A DNA stretch of 64,000 nt, from NCBI GenBank assembly GCA_026400555.1, contig JAPLOW010000071.1:1-64000 (forward strand), written 5' to 3'. The notes beneath the pieces are model-generated. The model was given only the letters and a program-made list of their open reading frames with translations. It had not been told where the DNA came from and did not search any database. The position numbers were made by a program, and so were the translations under genes. The DNA is from Hyphomicrobiales bacterium. GTDB taxonomy: Bacteria > Pseudomonadota > Alphaproteobacteria > Rhizobiales > Beijerinckiaceae. The first letter of the stretch is position 1. Each line of letters opens with the position of its first letter. Positions 18,419 through 28,172 of this stretch are shown piece after piece.

Positions 18419-20113
18419 TCAGCGATAGACAACCGTTTCGCTGCCGCCGCGCATGCGGCAGATGATCTCGCGCAGGTTGATCTCGCGATCGGCACCGTTG
18501 CGGGCTGCCTTCGCGCCGTGCTCTGCGGCGGGCAATTCACCCTGCGACTGGTACTTGAAGGTGATGCGCATCGGCGTGGCGACACCCTCGCCGAAGGCGA
18601 TCGCCTCGCGGTTGCCGATTGAGGACAGGAAGCTGATCGTGCTGGCGGAGGAATCGGCGATGGCCGCCCTGATGATGTCCTGGTCGCGCGTGTTGCCCAG
18701 CCGCATGGCAAAGACAGTCGAGCACTGCGACAGGATCGTGGGGTCAAGCTCGCCTGGCCGCTGCGTCACGATGCCGACATAGCAGCCGTACTTGCGACCT
18801 TCCTTGGCGATGCGGGCGATGGCGGCCCGCGTCGGACCAAAGCCGAGGGCCGGGTCGTTCGGCACATAGCGGTGGGCCTCCTCGCAGAGCACCAGCACCT
18901 CGAACCCATCGCTGCTCCAGGTCGCGATGTCGAAAGCAAGGCGGGCGAGCACGGAGACCACCGAGTTCACGACTTCCGACGGGATGCCGGCCAGTTGCAG
19001 GACGGTGATCGGGCGGTTTTCATGCGGAACCCGGAAGATCGAACTGATCACGCGATCGAGGCAGTCCTCGGCGGTCGTCCGGCCGAACATGAAGCGGTAG
19101 CGCGGATCGCTGTTCAGGCTCTCGATGCGGCTTCGCAGGCTGCGGATATGGAAACGGCTGAAGCGCGGCTCAAGCTGGCCCAGAAGCTCGTCGATGATCT
19201 TGAACACATCCGACATGCGGTAGGGTACCGGCGTGTCGGCGGAGTAGTTGGCGACATCAAGCGGCTTGCGGATCAGCGTCGATGACAGCGCAACCTCGCC
19301 GGTGCCACGGTAGCGCCCCTTCGCGGTCGCGATGATCTCGCGCAGGACGTCGAGCTCTTCCTGGACCGTTGGGCGGCCCCGGAAGACGACGTCCGTTATC
19401 TCCTCGAAACTGAAGATCCAGAAGGGCAGCTCCAGCGTTGTGGAATCAAGGGAGATCGAATTGGCGCGGAACGCGTGGGCGTATTCGTTGTGCGGGTCGA
19501 GCACCAGCACGCGCAGAGTGGGTTTCTTGGCGACCGCCTCGCGCAGCAGCATGGCCACGGCACTCGACTTGCCGACGCCGGTGGTGCCGACCACGGCAAA
19601 GTGACAGCGCAGCAGATCCTCGACCGACACGGTCGCGGGGATGGTGCTGTCCTGAGAAAGCCAGCCCACCTCGATGCCGGCACGATCACCGATGTCATGG
19701 ATCGCCAACAGGTCGGCACTCCGGATGCGGTGGGCGATGGCGCCCAGATAGGGGTAGTTGCTGATGCCACGGCGGAACTCGACCCTGCCATCGCCCGTCT
19801 CCATGATCTCGCCGACGAGTTCGATCCTGACCTGCATTTCGTTCTGCAGGCCCTCATCCCAAAGCCCGTTGCAGGCGTTCATTTCACAGACGAGGCCGAC
19901 GACGCGGGTGTTGCCCATGCTGATGGAAATCAGCCGGCCGATCGACCAGAAGTCGGTCTGCGTTCCAACAAGGCTCGTGGCGGCTGCCGAGATCGTGGCG
20001 CGTGAGCCGTCACAGGCGACGACCCGACCGATCATGCGTTCGCTGGGCTGGTGCGCGCTGCGGCGTTCGCCGCCACCCGCTTCAAGCGGATGATCCATCA
20101 CACGTGCCTGCAT
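18419..20113 (-). CDS. HerA-like (DUF87) hexameric ATPase
   Basis: N-terminal HAS-barrel-like region, Walker A VGTTGVGKSSAVAMLLRE, Walker B VLVLCEEAHRYVPN, C-terminal VTQRPGELDPTILSQCSTVFAMRL. Confidence 0.88.
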   Translation of the reverse strand: MQARVMDHPLEAGGGERRSAHQPSERMIGRVVACDGSRATISAAATSLVGTQTDFWSIGRLISISMGNTRVVGLVCEMNACNGLWDEGLQNEMQVRIELVGEIMETGDGRVEFRRGISNYPYLGAIAHRIRSADLLAIHDIGDRAGIEVGWLSQDSTIPATVSVEDLLRCHFAVVGTTGVGKSSAVAMLLREAVAKKPTLRVLVLDPHNEYAHAFRANSISLDSTTLELPFWIFSFEEITDVVFRGRPTVQEELDVLREIIATAKGRYRGTGEVALSSTLIRKPLDVANYSADTPVPYRMSDVFKIIDELLGQLEPRFSRFHIRSLRSRIESLNSDPRYRFMFGRTTAEDCLDRVISSIFRVPHENRPITVLQLAGIPSEVVNSVVSVLARLAFDIATWSSDGFEVLVLCEEAHRYVPNDPALGFGPTRAAIARIAKEGRKYGCYVGIVTQRPGELDPTILSQCSTVFAMRLGNTRDQDIIRAAIADSSASTISFLSSIGNREAIAFGEGVATPMRITFKYQSQGELPAAEHGAKAARNGADREINLREIICRMRGGSETVVYR

Positions 20114-20357
20114 GCCGGAACCTCCTGGTTCAACCCGACGCCAAGATGGCCCTCAAAGCTTAACGGATGGTAACAGCAATTGTCAGATTACGATTAGCCT
20201 TAACAAGACATCCAATCAAAACAGAACGATTAGACACAGTACTTCGTCAAACTTTTCCAAAAATACTTCAGCAAGAGCAAGCGCGCCAAACTTTCCAGCA
20301 AGCTGCGGTCGGCTGCTCCGGACCCAGGCCTGCCTGCGCCCATGCCGTCTCAGGGCG

Positions 20358-20744
20358 TCAGGCCTTGCTGCCCCGCAGTGGGGGCTCGCGGGTCATTCCC
20401 ACAGACGCCAGGCTTTCGAGGTAGGCGGCCCAGCGCACGGCGTGCTGGCGCCCCATGTCAGCCAGTGTGTCCCAGCCGTAGATACCCGTGTCGTGCAGAT
20501 CGTCAAAGACGAGCTTGACAGCGTAGTTGCCGACAGGCTGGACCGCGATGATCTCGACGTTGCGCTTGCCGGCGATGGTCTTCTTCTGGCCTGGGCCATG
20601 CCCCTGGACTTCGGCGGAGGGGCTTTCGACCCGCAGGTATTCCGCCGTGAGATCGTGACGCTCGCCGCTCTCGAAGCTTACGCTGAGCGTGCGGCGATCC
20701 TTGCTCAGGCGGATTTCGGTGGGCCAGTTCTGCTGGTTGCTCAT
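20358..20744 (-). CDS. DUF971-family protein
   Basis: WPTEIRLSKDRRTLSVSFESGERHDLTAEYLRVESPSAEVQGHG..VGNYAVKLVFDDLHDTGIYGWDTL. Confidence 0.88.
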   Translation of the reverse strand: MSNQQNWPTEIRLSKDRRTLSVSFESGERHDLTAEYLRVESPSAEVQGHGPGQKKTIAGKRNVEIIAVQPVGNYAVKLVFDDLHDTGIYGWDTLADMGRQHAVRWAAYLESLASVGMTREPPLRGSKA

Positions 20745-20922
20745 GCTGCGATGCCGCCTTGGCTGGTGCGTCAGGCGTGCATATTGACGGCGCGGCCCTG
20801 ATCTTCCACATAGAGAGCACGTTTATGGACAGCGAGCGGGCCGATGCAAGCCCGATTTGTCCTGACGGCCAGATGATCGCCATTGCCATCCGCCGATGGC
20901 GCGGCCGCACTCCGGATGCCCC

Positions 20923-21942
20923 ATGACTGATATGAAAGCCCCCGTCACCGCGCCGTTGGTCGACCCGTTCGGGCGGACCATCGAGTATATCCGCATCTCC
21001 GTGACGGACCGCTGCGACTTCCGCTGCGTCTATTGCATGTCGGAGGACATGAACTTCCTGCCCAAGCGCGACCTGCTGACGCTGGAAGAACTTGACCGGA
21101 TCGGATCGGCCTTCATCGCGCGCGGGACGCGCAAGATCCGCATCACCGGCGGGGAGCCGCTGGTGCGCCGCGACATCATGAGCCTGTTCCGGTCGCTGTC
21201 ACGCCATCTCGGACAGGGGCTGGAAGAGCTGACCGTGACCACCAATGGCTCGCAGCTGGCGAAATATGCCGGCGAACTTGCGGACTGCGGCGTCAAGCGG
21301 GTCAACGTCTCGCTCGATACCCTCGACGCCAATAAGTTCCGCGCCATCACGCGCTGGGGCGACCTTGGCAAGGTGCATGAGGGCCTCGCCGCGGCGCGGG
21401 CGGCAGGGCTCAGGATTAAGATCAACGCTGTCGCGCTGCGCGGCGTCAACGAGGCCGAGATTCCCGACCTGATCCGGTGGGCCCATGGCGACGGCATGGA
21501 CATCACCTTCATTGAGGTGATGCCGCTGGGCGACATCGAACCGATGCGGATCGAGCAGTTCCTGCCGCTCTCGGTGGTCCGGGCGCGGCTGATGGACCAG
21601 TTCACCATGGTCGAGGACTCTTACCGCACCGGCGGGCCGGCGCGCTATGTCCGGGTCGGCGAGACCGGGGGGCTGGTGGGCTTCATTACGCCCATGACCC
21701 ACAATTTCTGCGAAAGTTGCAACCGGGTCAGGCTGACCTGCACCGGCACTCTTTACATGTGTCTTGGCCAGGAGGATGCCGCCGACCTGCGCGGTGTGAT
21801 CCGCAGCAGCGAGAGCGACGGGCCGCTGCATACCGCCATCGAGGCCGCCATTGCGCGCAAGCCGAAAGGCCATGACTTTGTGATCGACCGCCGCGCCAAT
21901 CGGCCTGCGGTCGGTCGCCACATGAGCGTTACCGGCGGCTAG
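20923..21942 (+). CDS. moaA: GTP 3',8-cyclase MoaA
   Basis: [22 protein letters not shown] radical-SAM motif; C-terminal cluster [22 protein letters not shown]; terminal GG. Confidence 0.96.
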   Translation: MTDMKAPVTAPLVDPFGRTIEYIRISVTDRCDFRCVYCMSEDMNFLPKRDLLTLEELDRIGSAFIARGTRKIRITGGEPLVRRDIMSLFRSLSRHLGQGLEELTVTTNGSQLAKYAGELADCGVKRVNVSLDTLDANKFRAITRWGDLGKVHEGLAAARAAGLRIKINAVALRGVNEAEIPDLIRWAHGDGMDITFIEVMPLGDIEPMRIEQFLPLSVVRARLMDQFTMVEDSYRTGGPARYVRVGETGGLVGFITPMTHNFCESCNRVRLTCTGTLYMCLGQEDAADLRGVIRSSESDGPLHTAIEAAIARKPKGHDFVIDRRANRPAVGRHMSVTGG

Positions 21943-23825
21943 AGCAGGTAGCCCATCTTCAATCCGCCCCAATGCCGGTCCGCGACGAAGATCGGGATCG
22001 AGATTTCGCGGATGACCTGAAGTTTGCTGCCGCCCATGTCGCGCCGGTAGGTCTGGATCACGAAGGGCCGGACCGAGCGCGCGGCGGTCATGCCCGCATT
22101 GTCATTGTAGAATCGGCGGTCGCGGGCGTGAGCCTCGTTCCAGGCGAAATCACCCTTGCGTTGCGGTTGTGATGTCATCGGATGATTGACGCCAACATAG
22201 CCGTTGCGATCGGCGGCGACGCAATAGACCAAATTGGCGTCCAGCTTCAGCGGCGCCTCGCAGATCGCCGCCAGGTGAGGACGCAGCGCGGCCAGATAGG
22301 CCGCCTCGAACTGCGGCGGGTCAGTGTCGGGGACCGGCATATAGCCGCCGTCGAAAAGCTGTGCGTCGGTCAGAGCGCCTGCCCGCAGCAGATCGTTCAT
22401 CGCGGCCATGACCTCAGCGCCGACGGCTTGGGCGCGCTCGATGAGTGGCCTGTAGCCCTGCTTGACGTGCTCGATCGCCGTCAGAAGCCGCTCCTGCGTG
22501 GCGTCATCCATCGACTGGAACGAGCAATGCAGACCGAGCGGGCTGATTCCAACCAAAGTTGATGTGATGTCGCCGATGTCGGCGAAGGTGACGCATACCG
22601 GATGGCCGCTTTCGAGGTCGCAATTGTCGGGACGGACCAGCAGGACGCCGCCCCTGCTGATGTCGATCGTCGTCGTGAGCCAGCCGCGCATCCCGTCCGT
22701 GATCCGCGCCTGCCGTTCGTGCGGGAAGCGGTCATGCCGCCGGCGCGCCGCGAAGCCGGCCTGCCGGATCGCGGCGATGAAATGCGAAACCTGGCCTGCC
22801 TCGCGGGAGGCTTCGGCCGCAGCCTCGGTGGCCGCCGTGCTGCGCCCGCTCGCGGTCGAGGTGATCTGTTCGATGCTCTCGACGCGTTCGGCCACGCTGT
22901 CGATGAAGCCAGCGGTCATCTTGGTGCGCCGCGTCAACTCGGATACCGACTGGGCCTGCTCGGCCATAGCATCGCTGATGGCAGAGACCATCGGGTTCAC
23001 TGAGGTGATCAGCATGGCGATCTCGGACATAGCGGCGAATGATTTCGAGGTCGCGTTCTCAAGCTCCGTCACACGCGTCCGGATGTCGGCGACGCGGCGT
23101 GCCGTCTCCATTGACAGGGCCTTGACCTCCTGGGCCACAACGGCGAAGCCTCGGCCGCTCTCGCCCGCGCGCGCCGCCTCGATCGTGGCGTTGAGCGCGA
23201 GCAGGTTGGTCTGGCGCGCGATCATGGCGATTGTATCGACCATCCCGGAGATTTCACCCGACGCCGTCGAGAGCGACAGCATGACGTCAGTGGTCGAGTT
23301 GGCGACCCCGGCGGCCTGATCGACGCTGACCCTCGCAGTGCGGATGTTGCTGCTCACGGTTTCCGCGCTGCTTGAAACCTGCACCGAGGCTTCCGCCAAT
23401 TGGGCCACGTCGCGGCTCGCATGGCTCGCCGCTCCCCGCAGCGCCGACATGCTGCTGTGGATGACCTCAAGATCGGCGGCGGTCTCGGTGGTCAGCATGC
23501 CCGACGTTTCGATCAGGGCGTTCAGGCGGGACAGGGCGCCGCTGACGTCATGTTCGATGGTGTCGATCGACTGCCGGAAATGGCGGCTCCGCAGGACCGT
23601 ATCGATCTCGTCGGCATCGATGCCAGGTCGCTCCGCCGGCGGCGCGGCGGGCTTGGCTTCCTCAGCCACCTGGTGCGGCCCCGCCAGGCCCAGCCCGGCG
23701 CCGATCCGATCCAGAAGCCGGTTCAGCGGGGACCTCCGCTGGGACAGATCCTCGCCGGCCTGCGCCGGGACGACGACCGCCGGCCCTCGCTGTGGCATTG
23801 CTGGATGCAAGGCTGTTTTGGTCAT
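21939..23825 (-). CDS. Cytosolic-type methyl-accepting chemotaxis protein with PilZ-like and C-terminal Cache-like regions
   Basis: MCP core [52 protein letters not shown]...DISRGG PilZ motif pair; C-terminal [41 protein letters not shown]. Confidence 0.85.
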   Translation of the reverse strand: MTKTALHPAMPQRGPAVVVPAQAGEDLSQRRSPLNRLLDRIGAGLGLAGPHQVAEEAKPAAPPAERPGIDADEIDTVLRSRHFRQSIDTIEHDVSGALSRLNALIETSGMLTTETAADLEVIHSSMSALRGAASHASRDVAQLAEASVQVSSSAETVSSNIRTARVSVDQAAGVANSTTDVMLSLSTASGEISGMVDTIAMIARQTNLLALNATIEAARAGESGRGFAVVAQEVKALSMETARRVADIRTRVTELENATSKSFAAMSEIAMLITSVNPMVSAISDAMAEQAQSVSELTRRTKMTAGFIDSVAERVESIEQITSTASGRSTAATEAAAEASREAGQVSHFIAAIRQAGFAARRRHDRFPHERQARITDGMRGWLTTTIDISRGGVLLVRPDNCDLESGHPVCVTFADIGDITSTLVGISPLGLHCSFQSMDDATQERLLTAIEHVKQGYRPLIERAQAVGAEVMAAMNDLLRAGALTDAQLFDGGYMPVPDTDPPQFEAAYLAALRPHLAAICEAPLKLDANLVYCVAADRNGYVGVNHPMTSQPQRKGDFAWNEAHARDRRFYNDNAGMTAARSVRPFVIQTYRRDMGGSKLQVIREISIPIFVADRHWGGLKMGYLL

Positions 23826-24092
23826 CGGCCCGCCATCATCCCAACCCGCTGCTCTGCCGCACAGCGGATAAGCAAGGTCTCGGCGGTCAAGCGGACAACG
23901 ACAGGAACAGAACGACAATCCATCGACGCTTCACCATGTCTGAACGCAGATGCTGTGGTAGACGCAAAGGTCTTACGGATGGTTAATGACGGCTGTATCT
24001 GCGGATATGCGCGGATTTGTCATGCAGCCATGAGACAACGCCGATGGACCATCGCCTCCCCGGCGCTTACCAAAGGCTGACGGGGGCTGGCG

Positions 24093-25235
24093 ATGAGCGA
24101 CCATTACGATGTGATTGTGGCCGGGGTTGGCGGCATGGGCTCCGCCGCATGCTGGGAACTGGCCAAGCGCGGCCAGCGCGTGCTGGGACTGGAACGGTTC
24201 GACATCGGCCATGCCATGGGCTCTTCGCATGGCATGACGCGCATCATCAGGCTCGCCTATTTCGAGGGCTCGCAATATGTGCCGATCGTGCGCCGCGCGC
24301 ATGAACTGTGGCAGGAGACCGGCAGGCGCGCCGACACGCAACTGCTCTATGTGACCGGATCGGTCGACCTGGCGCCAGAAGGCGCCGGTTTTGTCGAAAG
24401 CTCCCACCAATCCTGCCTTGATCACGGCCTGACACACCAGTTGCTGAACCATGCCGAGATCAAGGCGCGCTTTCCGGCTTTCAACCTGCCCACCGGCCAT
24501 GTCGGCCTGTGGCAGCCTGATGGCGGCTTCGTCGCCTCCGAGCGCGCCATCTACACCCATGTGGGCCTAGCGCAGGCGGCGGGCGCGACGATCCGCGCCA
24601 ACGAGCCCGTGCTGGACTGGAGCATTACAGCCCATGGCGGGGTTAAGGTGACCACGGCGCGGGGAACATACACCGCCGGACGGCTGGTGCTGACCTCGGG
24701 CGCATGGATGGACACGCTCAATCCAGCGCTTGCACCCCATATCAAGACGGTTCGGCAGGCGATCGGCTGGTACACAGTCAGAAATCCGGAACCGTTCCGG
24801 ATCGGCAACTTCCCCGTGTTCATCCTGACCGTCGACGAAGGCAATTTCTACGGTTTTCCGCTCTGGGAGCATCCCGGGTTCAAGCTCGGAGGGCCGCATT
24901 TCGGGCGCGAGCCGATCGACCCGTCGCAGCCCGACCGCACGCCCACCGAAAGGCAGGCGAACTTCCTCAGCGACGCCATCGAGAAGTACTTTCCCGACGC
25001 CAGCCCGGAACCATTGGCGCTCAAGGGCTGCATCTACACCGTCACGCCGGACGAGCATTTCGTGATCGACACCATTCCTGGCGCGGAACAGGTGGTCTTC
25101 GCCTCGTGCTGTTCCGGGCACGGCTACAAGTTCGCCAGCGCCATCGGGGAAATCCTGGCCGATCTCAGCATCACAGGCGCGTCCCGCTTCGATCTGTCTC
25201 CCTTCAGCCTCAGCCGCTTCCAGCGTGCCGCGTGA
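24093..25235 (+). CDS. solA: Monomeric sarcosine oxidase / N-methyl-L-tryptophan oxidase family flavoenzyme
   Basis: YDVIVAGVGGMGSAACWELAKRGQRVLGLERFDIGHAMGSSHGMTRIIRLAYFE; CIYTVTPDEHFVID; GHGYKFASAIGEILADL. Confidence 0.9.
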   Translation: MSDHYDVIVAGVGGMGSAACWELAKRGQRVLGLERFDIGHAMGSSHGMTRIIRLAYFEGSQYVPIVRRAHELWQETGRRADTQLLYVTGSVDLAPEGAGFVESSHQSCLDHGLTHQLLNHAEIKARFPAFNLPTGHVGLWQPDGGFVASERAIYTHVGLAQAAGATIRANEPVLDWSITAHGGVKVTTARGTYTAGRLVLTSGAWMDTLNPALAPHIKTVRQAIGWYTVRNPEPFRIGNFPVFILTVDEGNFYGFPLWEHPGFKLGGPHFGREPIDPSQPDRTPTERQANFLSDAIEKYFPDASPEPLALKGCIYTVTPDEHFVIDTIPGAEQVVFASCCSGHGYKFASAIGEILADLSITGASRFDLSPFSLSRFQRAA

Positions 25236-25254
25236 CTGAACGAGGGATCCGACC

Positions 25255-26154
25255 TTGACGCCGGCCCGCAGCGCGAGCGCGGCCAGCAACCGACGTGGCG
25301 TCATCGCGATGGTGGCTGCCATGGCCACGTTCGTTGTCAACGACGTGCTGGTCAAGCTCTCGACCCAGACGCTGCCGACCGGTCAGGTCCTGGCCATCAG
25401 GGGGCTGTTCGCGGTTGCGGCGAGCCTCGTGCTCGTCCGCGTGTTCGGCCGCTTCTCGGATCTGAAGGCGATGGCCCATCCGATGGTGGCGCTGCGCGGT
25501 GCGCTCGAATCGGCGATCGCCTTTACCTTCATCCTGGCGCTGGCGCATCTGCCGCTCGCCAACATCACCGCGATCCTGCAGGCGGCCTCGCTGATCCTGG
25601 TGGCCATGGCGGCCGTCCTCGGCATCGAGAAGGTTGGCTGGCGGCGCTGGGCTGCGGTGGTCGTGGGTTTCATCGGCGTTTTGATCGTGGTAAGGCCGTC
25701 CTCCGAGGGGTTCACGATCTATTCGCTGGTTGCGCTCGCAAGCGCCGCGCTTGTCGGCGCGCGTGATCTGGTGACACGGCAGATCGGGGCCGGCGTGCCA
25801 TCTGCGGTTGTGACCTTCACCACCACCATCGTCGTCTGCATCACCGGGTGGGTGATCGGCCTGACCGAAACCTGGCAACCGGTCGGGCAGCGCGAACTGC
25901 TGTATCTCACGGGAGCCGCGCTGTTCGTGGCGGCCGGCAACTACGCGATCATCGTGGCGTTCCGCGATGCCGACGTGTCACTGGTATCGGGCTTTCGCTA
26001 CACGGTTCTGGTGTTCGCCATAGCGCTCGGCGCCCTCGTCTGGGGCGACCTGCCCGACCTGCCGGCCCTGTTTGGCACCTGTCTGATCGTCGGCAGCGGG
26101 CTTTACACCCTGCATCGCCAACGCGTGCGCGCAGCCGAGGTGACCGCATCATGA
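25255..26154 (+). CDS. EamA/DMT-superfamily transporter (TTG start)
   Basis: About 10 TM segments with EamA repeats (IRGLFAVAASLVLV; QAASLILVAMAAVLGIEKVGWRRWAAVVVGFIGVLIVVRP). Confidence 0.85.
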   Translation: MTPARSASAASNRRGVIAMVAAMATFVVNDVLVKLSTQTLPTGQVLAIRGLFAVAASLVLVRVFGRFSDLKAMAHPMVALRGALESAIAFTFILALAHLPLANITAILQAASLILVAMAAVLGIEKVGWRRWAAVVVGFIGVLIVVRPSSEGFTIYSLVALASAALVGARDLVTRQIGAGVPSAVVTFTTTIVVCITGWVIGLTETWQPVGQRELLYLTGAALFVAAGNYAIIVAFRDADVSLVSGFRYTVLVFAIALGALVWGDLPDLPALFGTCLIVGSGLYTLHRQRVRAAEVTAS

Positions 26155-27341
26155 CCGGCGAAGCGGCACGGCCCGTGCAGGTCCGGCCATCGCTGGCGAT
26201 CCTGGTCGTGTGCAGCGCGGTGCAGCCCTTTGCGCTCAACGTGCTGGCACCAGCCACGCCGTCCATCGCCCGCGCATTGGGAACTGACTACGCCGCCATC
26301 CAGTTGACGCTGACTTTCTACCTGTTCGCCGTCGCGCTGGCGCAACTGGTCGTGGGGCCGCTCTCGGACCGGCTGGGTCGCCGGCCGTGCGTCATCGGAG
26401 GGCTCGCGATTTTTGCGCTGGGTTCGCTCGTCGGACTTGTGGCAGCGGACCTGCCGATGCTGCTGGCCGCGCGCATGCTGCAGGCCATCGGAGCGGGCTC
26501 GGCCTTCGCGCTGACCCGCGCCATAGCCCGCGACATGGCCGGACGCGACGAGGCCGCCAGCATCATCGGCTACGTGACCATGGCCATGGTGGTGGCGCCC
26601 ATGCTGTCGCCTCTGATCGGAGGGTTCATCTACAAGACCCAGGGCTGGCGCGCGATCTTCGTCCTGATGGCGGTGGTCGGCGTGATCGCCACGACCGGCG
26701 CCATCCTGAAGCTGCCGGAGACCCATCACCGCAGCGGACCGCCGCAGCGCGTCAGCGACGTGTTCCGCGCCTTTCCGATCCTGATGCGCGAGCGCAGCTT
26801 CGTGATCTATGCCGGCGTGCTGACGCTGGTCTCGTCGACCTTCTTCAGCTTCATCGCGGGGGCGCCCTATGCGGTGGTGGAGCACATGCGCGCCGGGCCC
26901 GAAATCTACGGCCTCTTCTTTGTGGCCATGGCCGGCAGCTACATGTTCGGCAACTTCCTGACCGGCCGCTTCGGCCAGCGCATCGGCACGGCGCGGCTGA
27001 TGCCGCTGGGTCTGATGCTGTCGGCGATCTCCGTCAGCATTGCCGCAGCGATGCCGTTCCTGTTCCCCTGGCAGCCCGCCCTGCTCTTCCTGCCGCTGAT
27101 GCTCAACGGCATCGGCAACGGGCTGTGCATTCCCTCGGCCACGGCCTCGGCGCTTTCGGTCCGGCCCGACCTGGCAGGAGCGGCAGCGGGGCTGACCGGT
27201 TTCGTGCAACTCGGCATCGGCGCGTTCGCCGCATACCTTGCGGGAACGCTGACGCCACTGTGGCCGCCGGCCTTCCTGATGATCATGCTGGTCTGCACGC
27301 TGGGGGCCACAGCCCTGATCCGGCTCAATCGTTTCAACTGA
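26151..27341 (+). CDS. MFS transporter, Bcr/CflA drug-resistance type
   Basis: LVVGPLSDRLGRRPCVIGGLAIFALGSLVGLVA...; 4-nt ATGA overlap with the upstream gene. Confidence 0.88.
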   Translation: MTGEAARPVQVRPSLAILVVCSAVQPFALNVLAPATPSIARALGTDYAAIQLTLTFYLFAVALAQLVVGPLSDRLGRRPCVIGGLAIFALGSLVGLVAADLPMLLAARMLQAIGAGSAFALTRAIARDMAGRDEAASIIGYVTMAMVVAPMLSPLIGGFIYKTQGWRAIFVLMAVVGVIATTGAILKLPETHHRSGPPQRVSDVFRAFPILMRERSFVIYAGVLTLVSSTFFSFIAGAPYAVVEHMRAGPEIYGLFFVAMAGSYMFGNFLTGRFGQRIGTARLMPLGLMLSAISVSIAAAMPFLFPWQPALLFLPLMLNGIGNGLCIPSATASALSVRPDLAGAAAGLTGFVQLGIGAFAAYLAGTLTPLWPPAFLMIMLVCTLGATALIRLNRFN

Positions 27342-27478
27342 AACCAAATGATTGCGGACAAAGGCTTTTCAACCGCTTGTCGCGTTGAAGATGGTGCGTT
27401 ATCACATTTCAGGTTTCACATATCCAGATTGTGCTAGAACGTCTCCAAAAGGGGCCGAACGACAAGAAAACAAAGGGG

Positions 27479-28138
27479 ATGGCCTTGGGTGGTTTGATAT
27501 CTCTGAGCCGCTTGATCGATGCGGTGAACACGCTAATCGGGCGTTATGTCGCGTGGCTCATTCTGGTGGCCATCGGCGTGTCGACGGTCAACGCCATCAT
27601 CCGGAAGCTGTTTGACATCTCGTCGAACTCCTGGCTCGAACTGCAATGGGTGCTGTTCGGGGCCGTGTTCCTGCTGTGCTCGCCCTGGACGGTGATCAGC
27701 CAGGAACATATCCGCATCGACATCGTCAACAACCTGTTCCCACGCTGGCTGAAGCACACGATCGATCTGGTCGGCCATGTGCTGTTCCTGATGCCGTTCG
27801 CCATCATCATGGTGATAGACGGCTGGCCCTTCTTCACCCGCTCCTACAATGTCAACGAGCAGTCGTTGAATGCCGGCGGCCTGCCGCAGTGGCCCGCCAA
27901 GTCCCTCGTGGTCATCGGCTTCTTCCTGCTGGCGGTGCAGGGCATTTCCGAAATCATCAAGCGCATCGCGATCATGCGCGGGCTGATCGAGGACAACACG
28001 CACACAGCCCATGATGGCGGCCACGCGGCAGCCGCGCTTGCCGAGGCGGAGCGCCTGCTGAAGCAGGCAGAAGCCGACGGCATCGCGCCGATCGCCAAAA
28101 CCGTGCCAATCCATGGCGCGGGCAAGTCCAGCACCTGA
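27479..28138 (+). CDS. TRAP transporter small permease (DctQ)
   Basis: Four-TM protein with SSNSWLELQWVLFGAVFLLCSPWTVISQEHIRIDIV DctQ pattern; followed by DctM. Confidence 0.88.
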   Translation: MALGGLISLSRLIDAVNTLIGRYVAWLILVAIGVSTVNAIIRKLFDISSNSWLELQWVLFGAVFLLCSPWTVISQEHIRIDIVNNLFPRWLKHTIDLVGHVLFLMPFAIIMVIDGWPFFTRSYNVNEQSLNAGGLPQWPAKSLVVIGFFLLAVQGISEIIKRIAIMRGLIEDNTHTAHDGGHAAAALAEAERLLKQAEADGIAPIAKTVPIHGAGKSST

Positions 28139-28172
28139 ACGCCTGACGCGTCCTCATTCCGGAGATCGACCG

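Noticed and set aside
18419-20744. HerA-like ATPase plus DUF971 as an antiphage defence locus
   Set aside because: No nuclease or effector partner and housekeeping neighbours; kept only as an orphan-HerA observation.
26103-27347. Long 414-aa minus-strand ORF opposite the MFS transporter
   Set aside because: Arg/Gln/His-rich low-complexity translation antisense to a clear MFS gene; high-GC spurious ORF.
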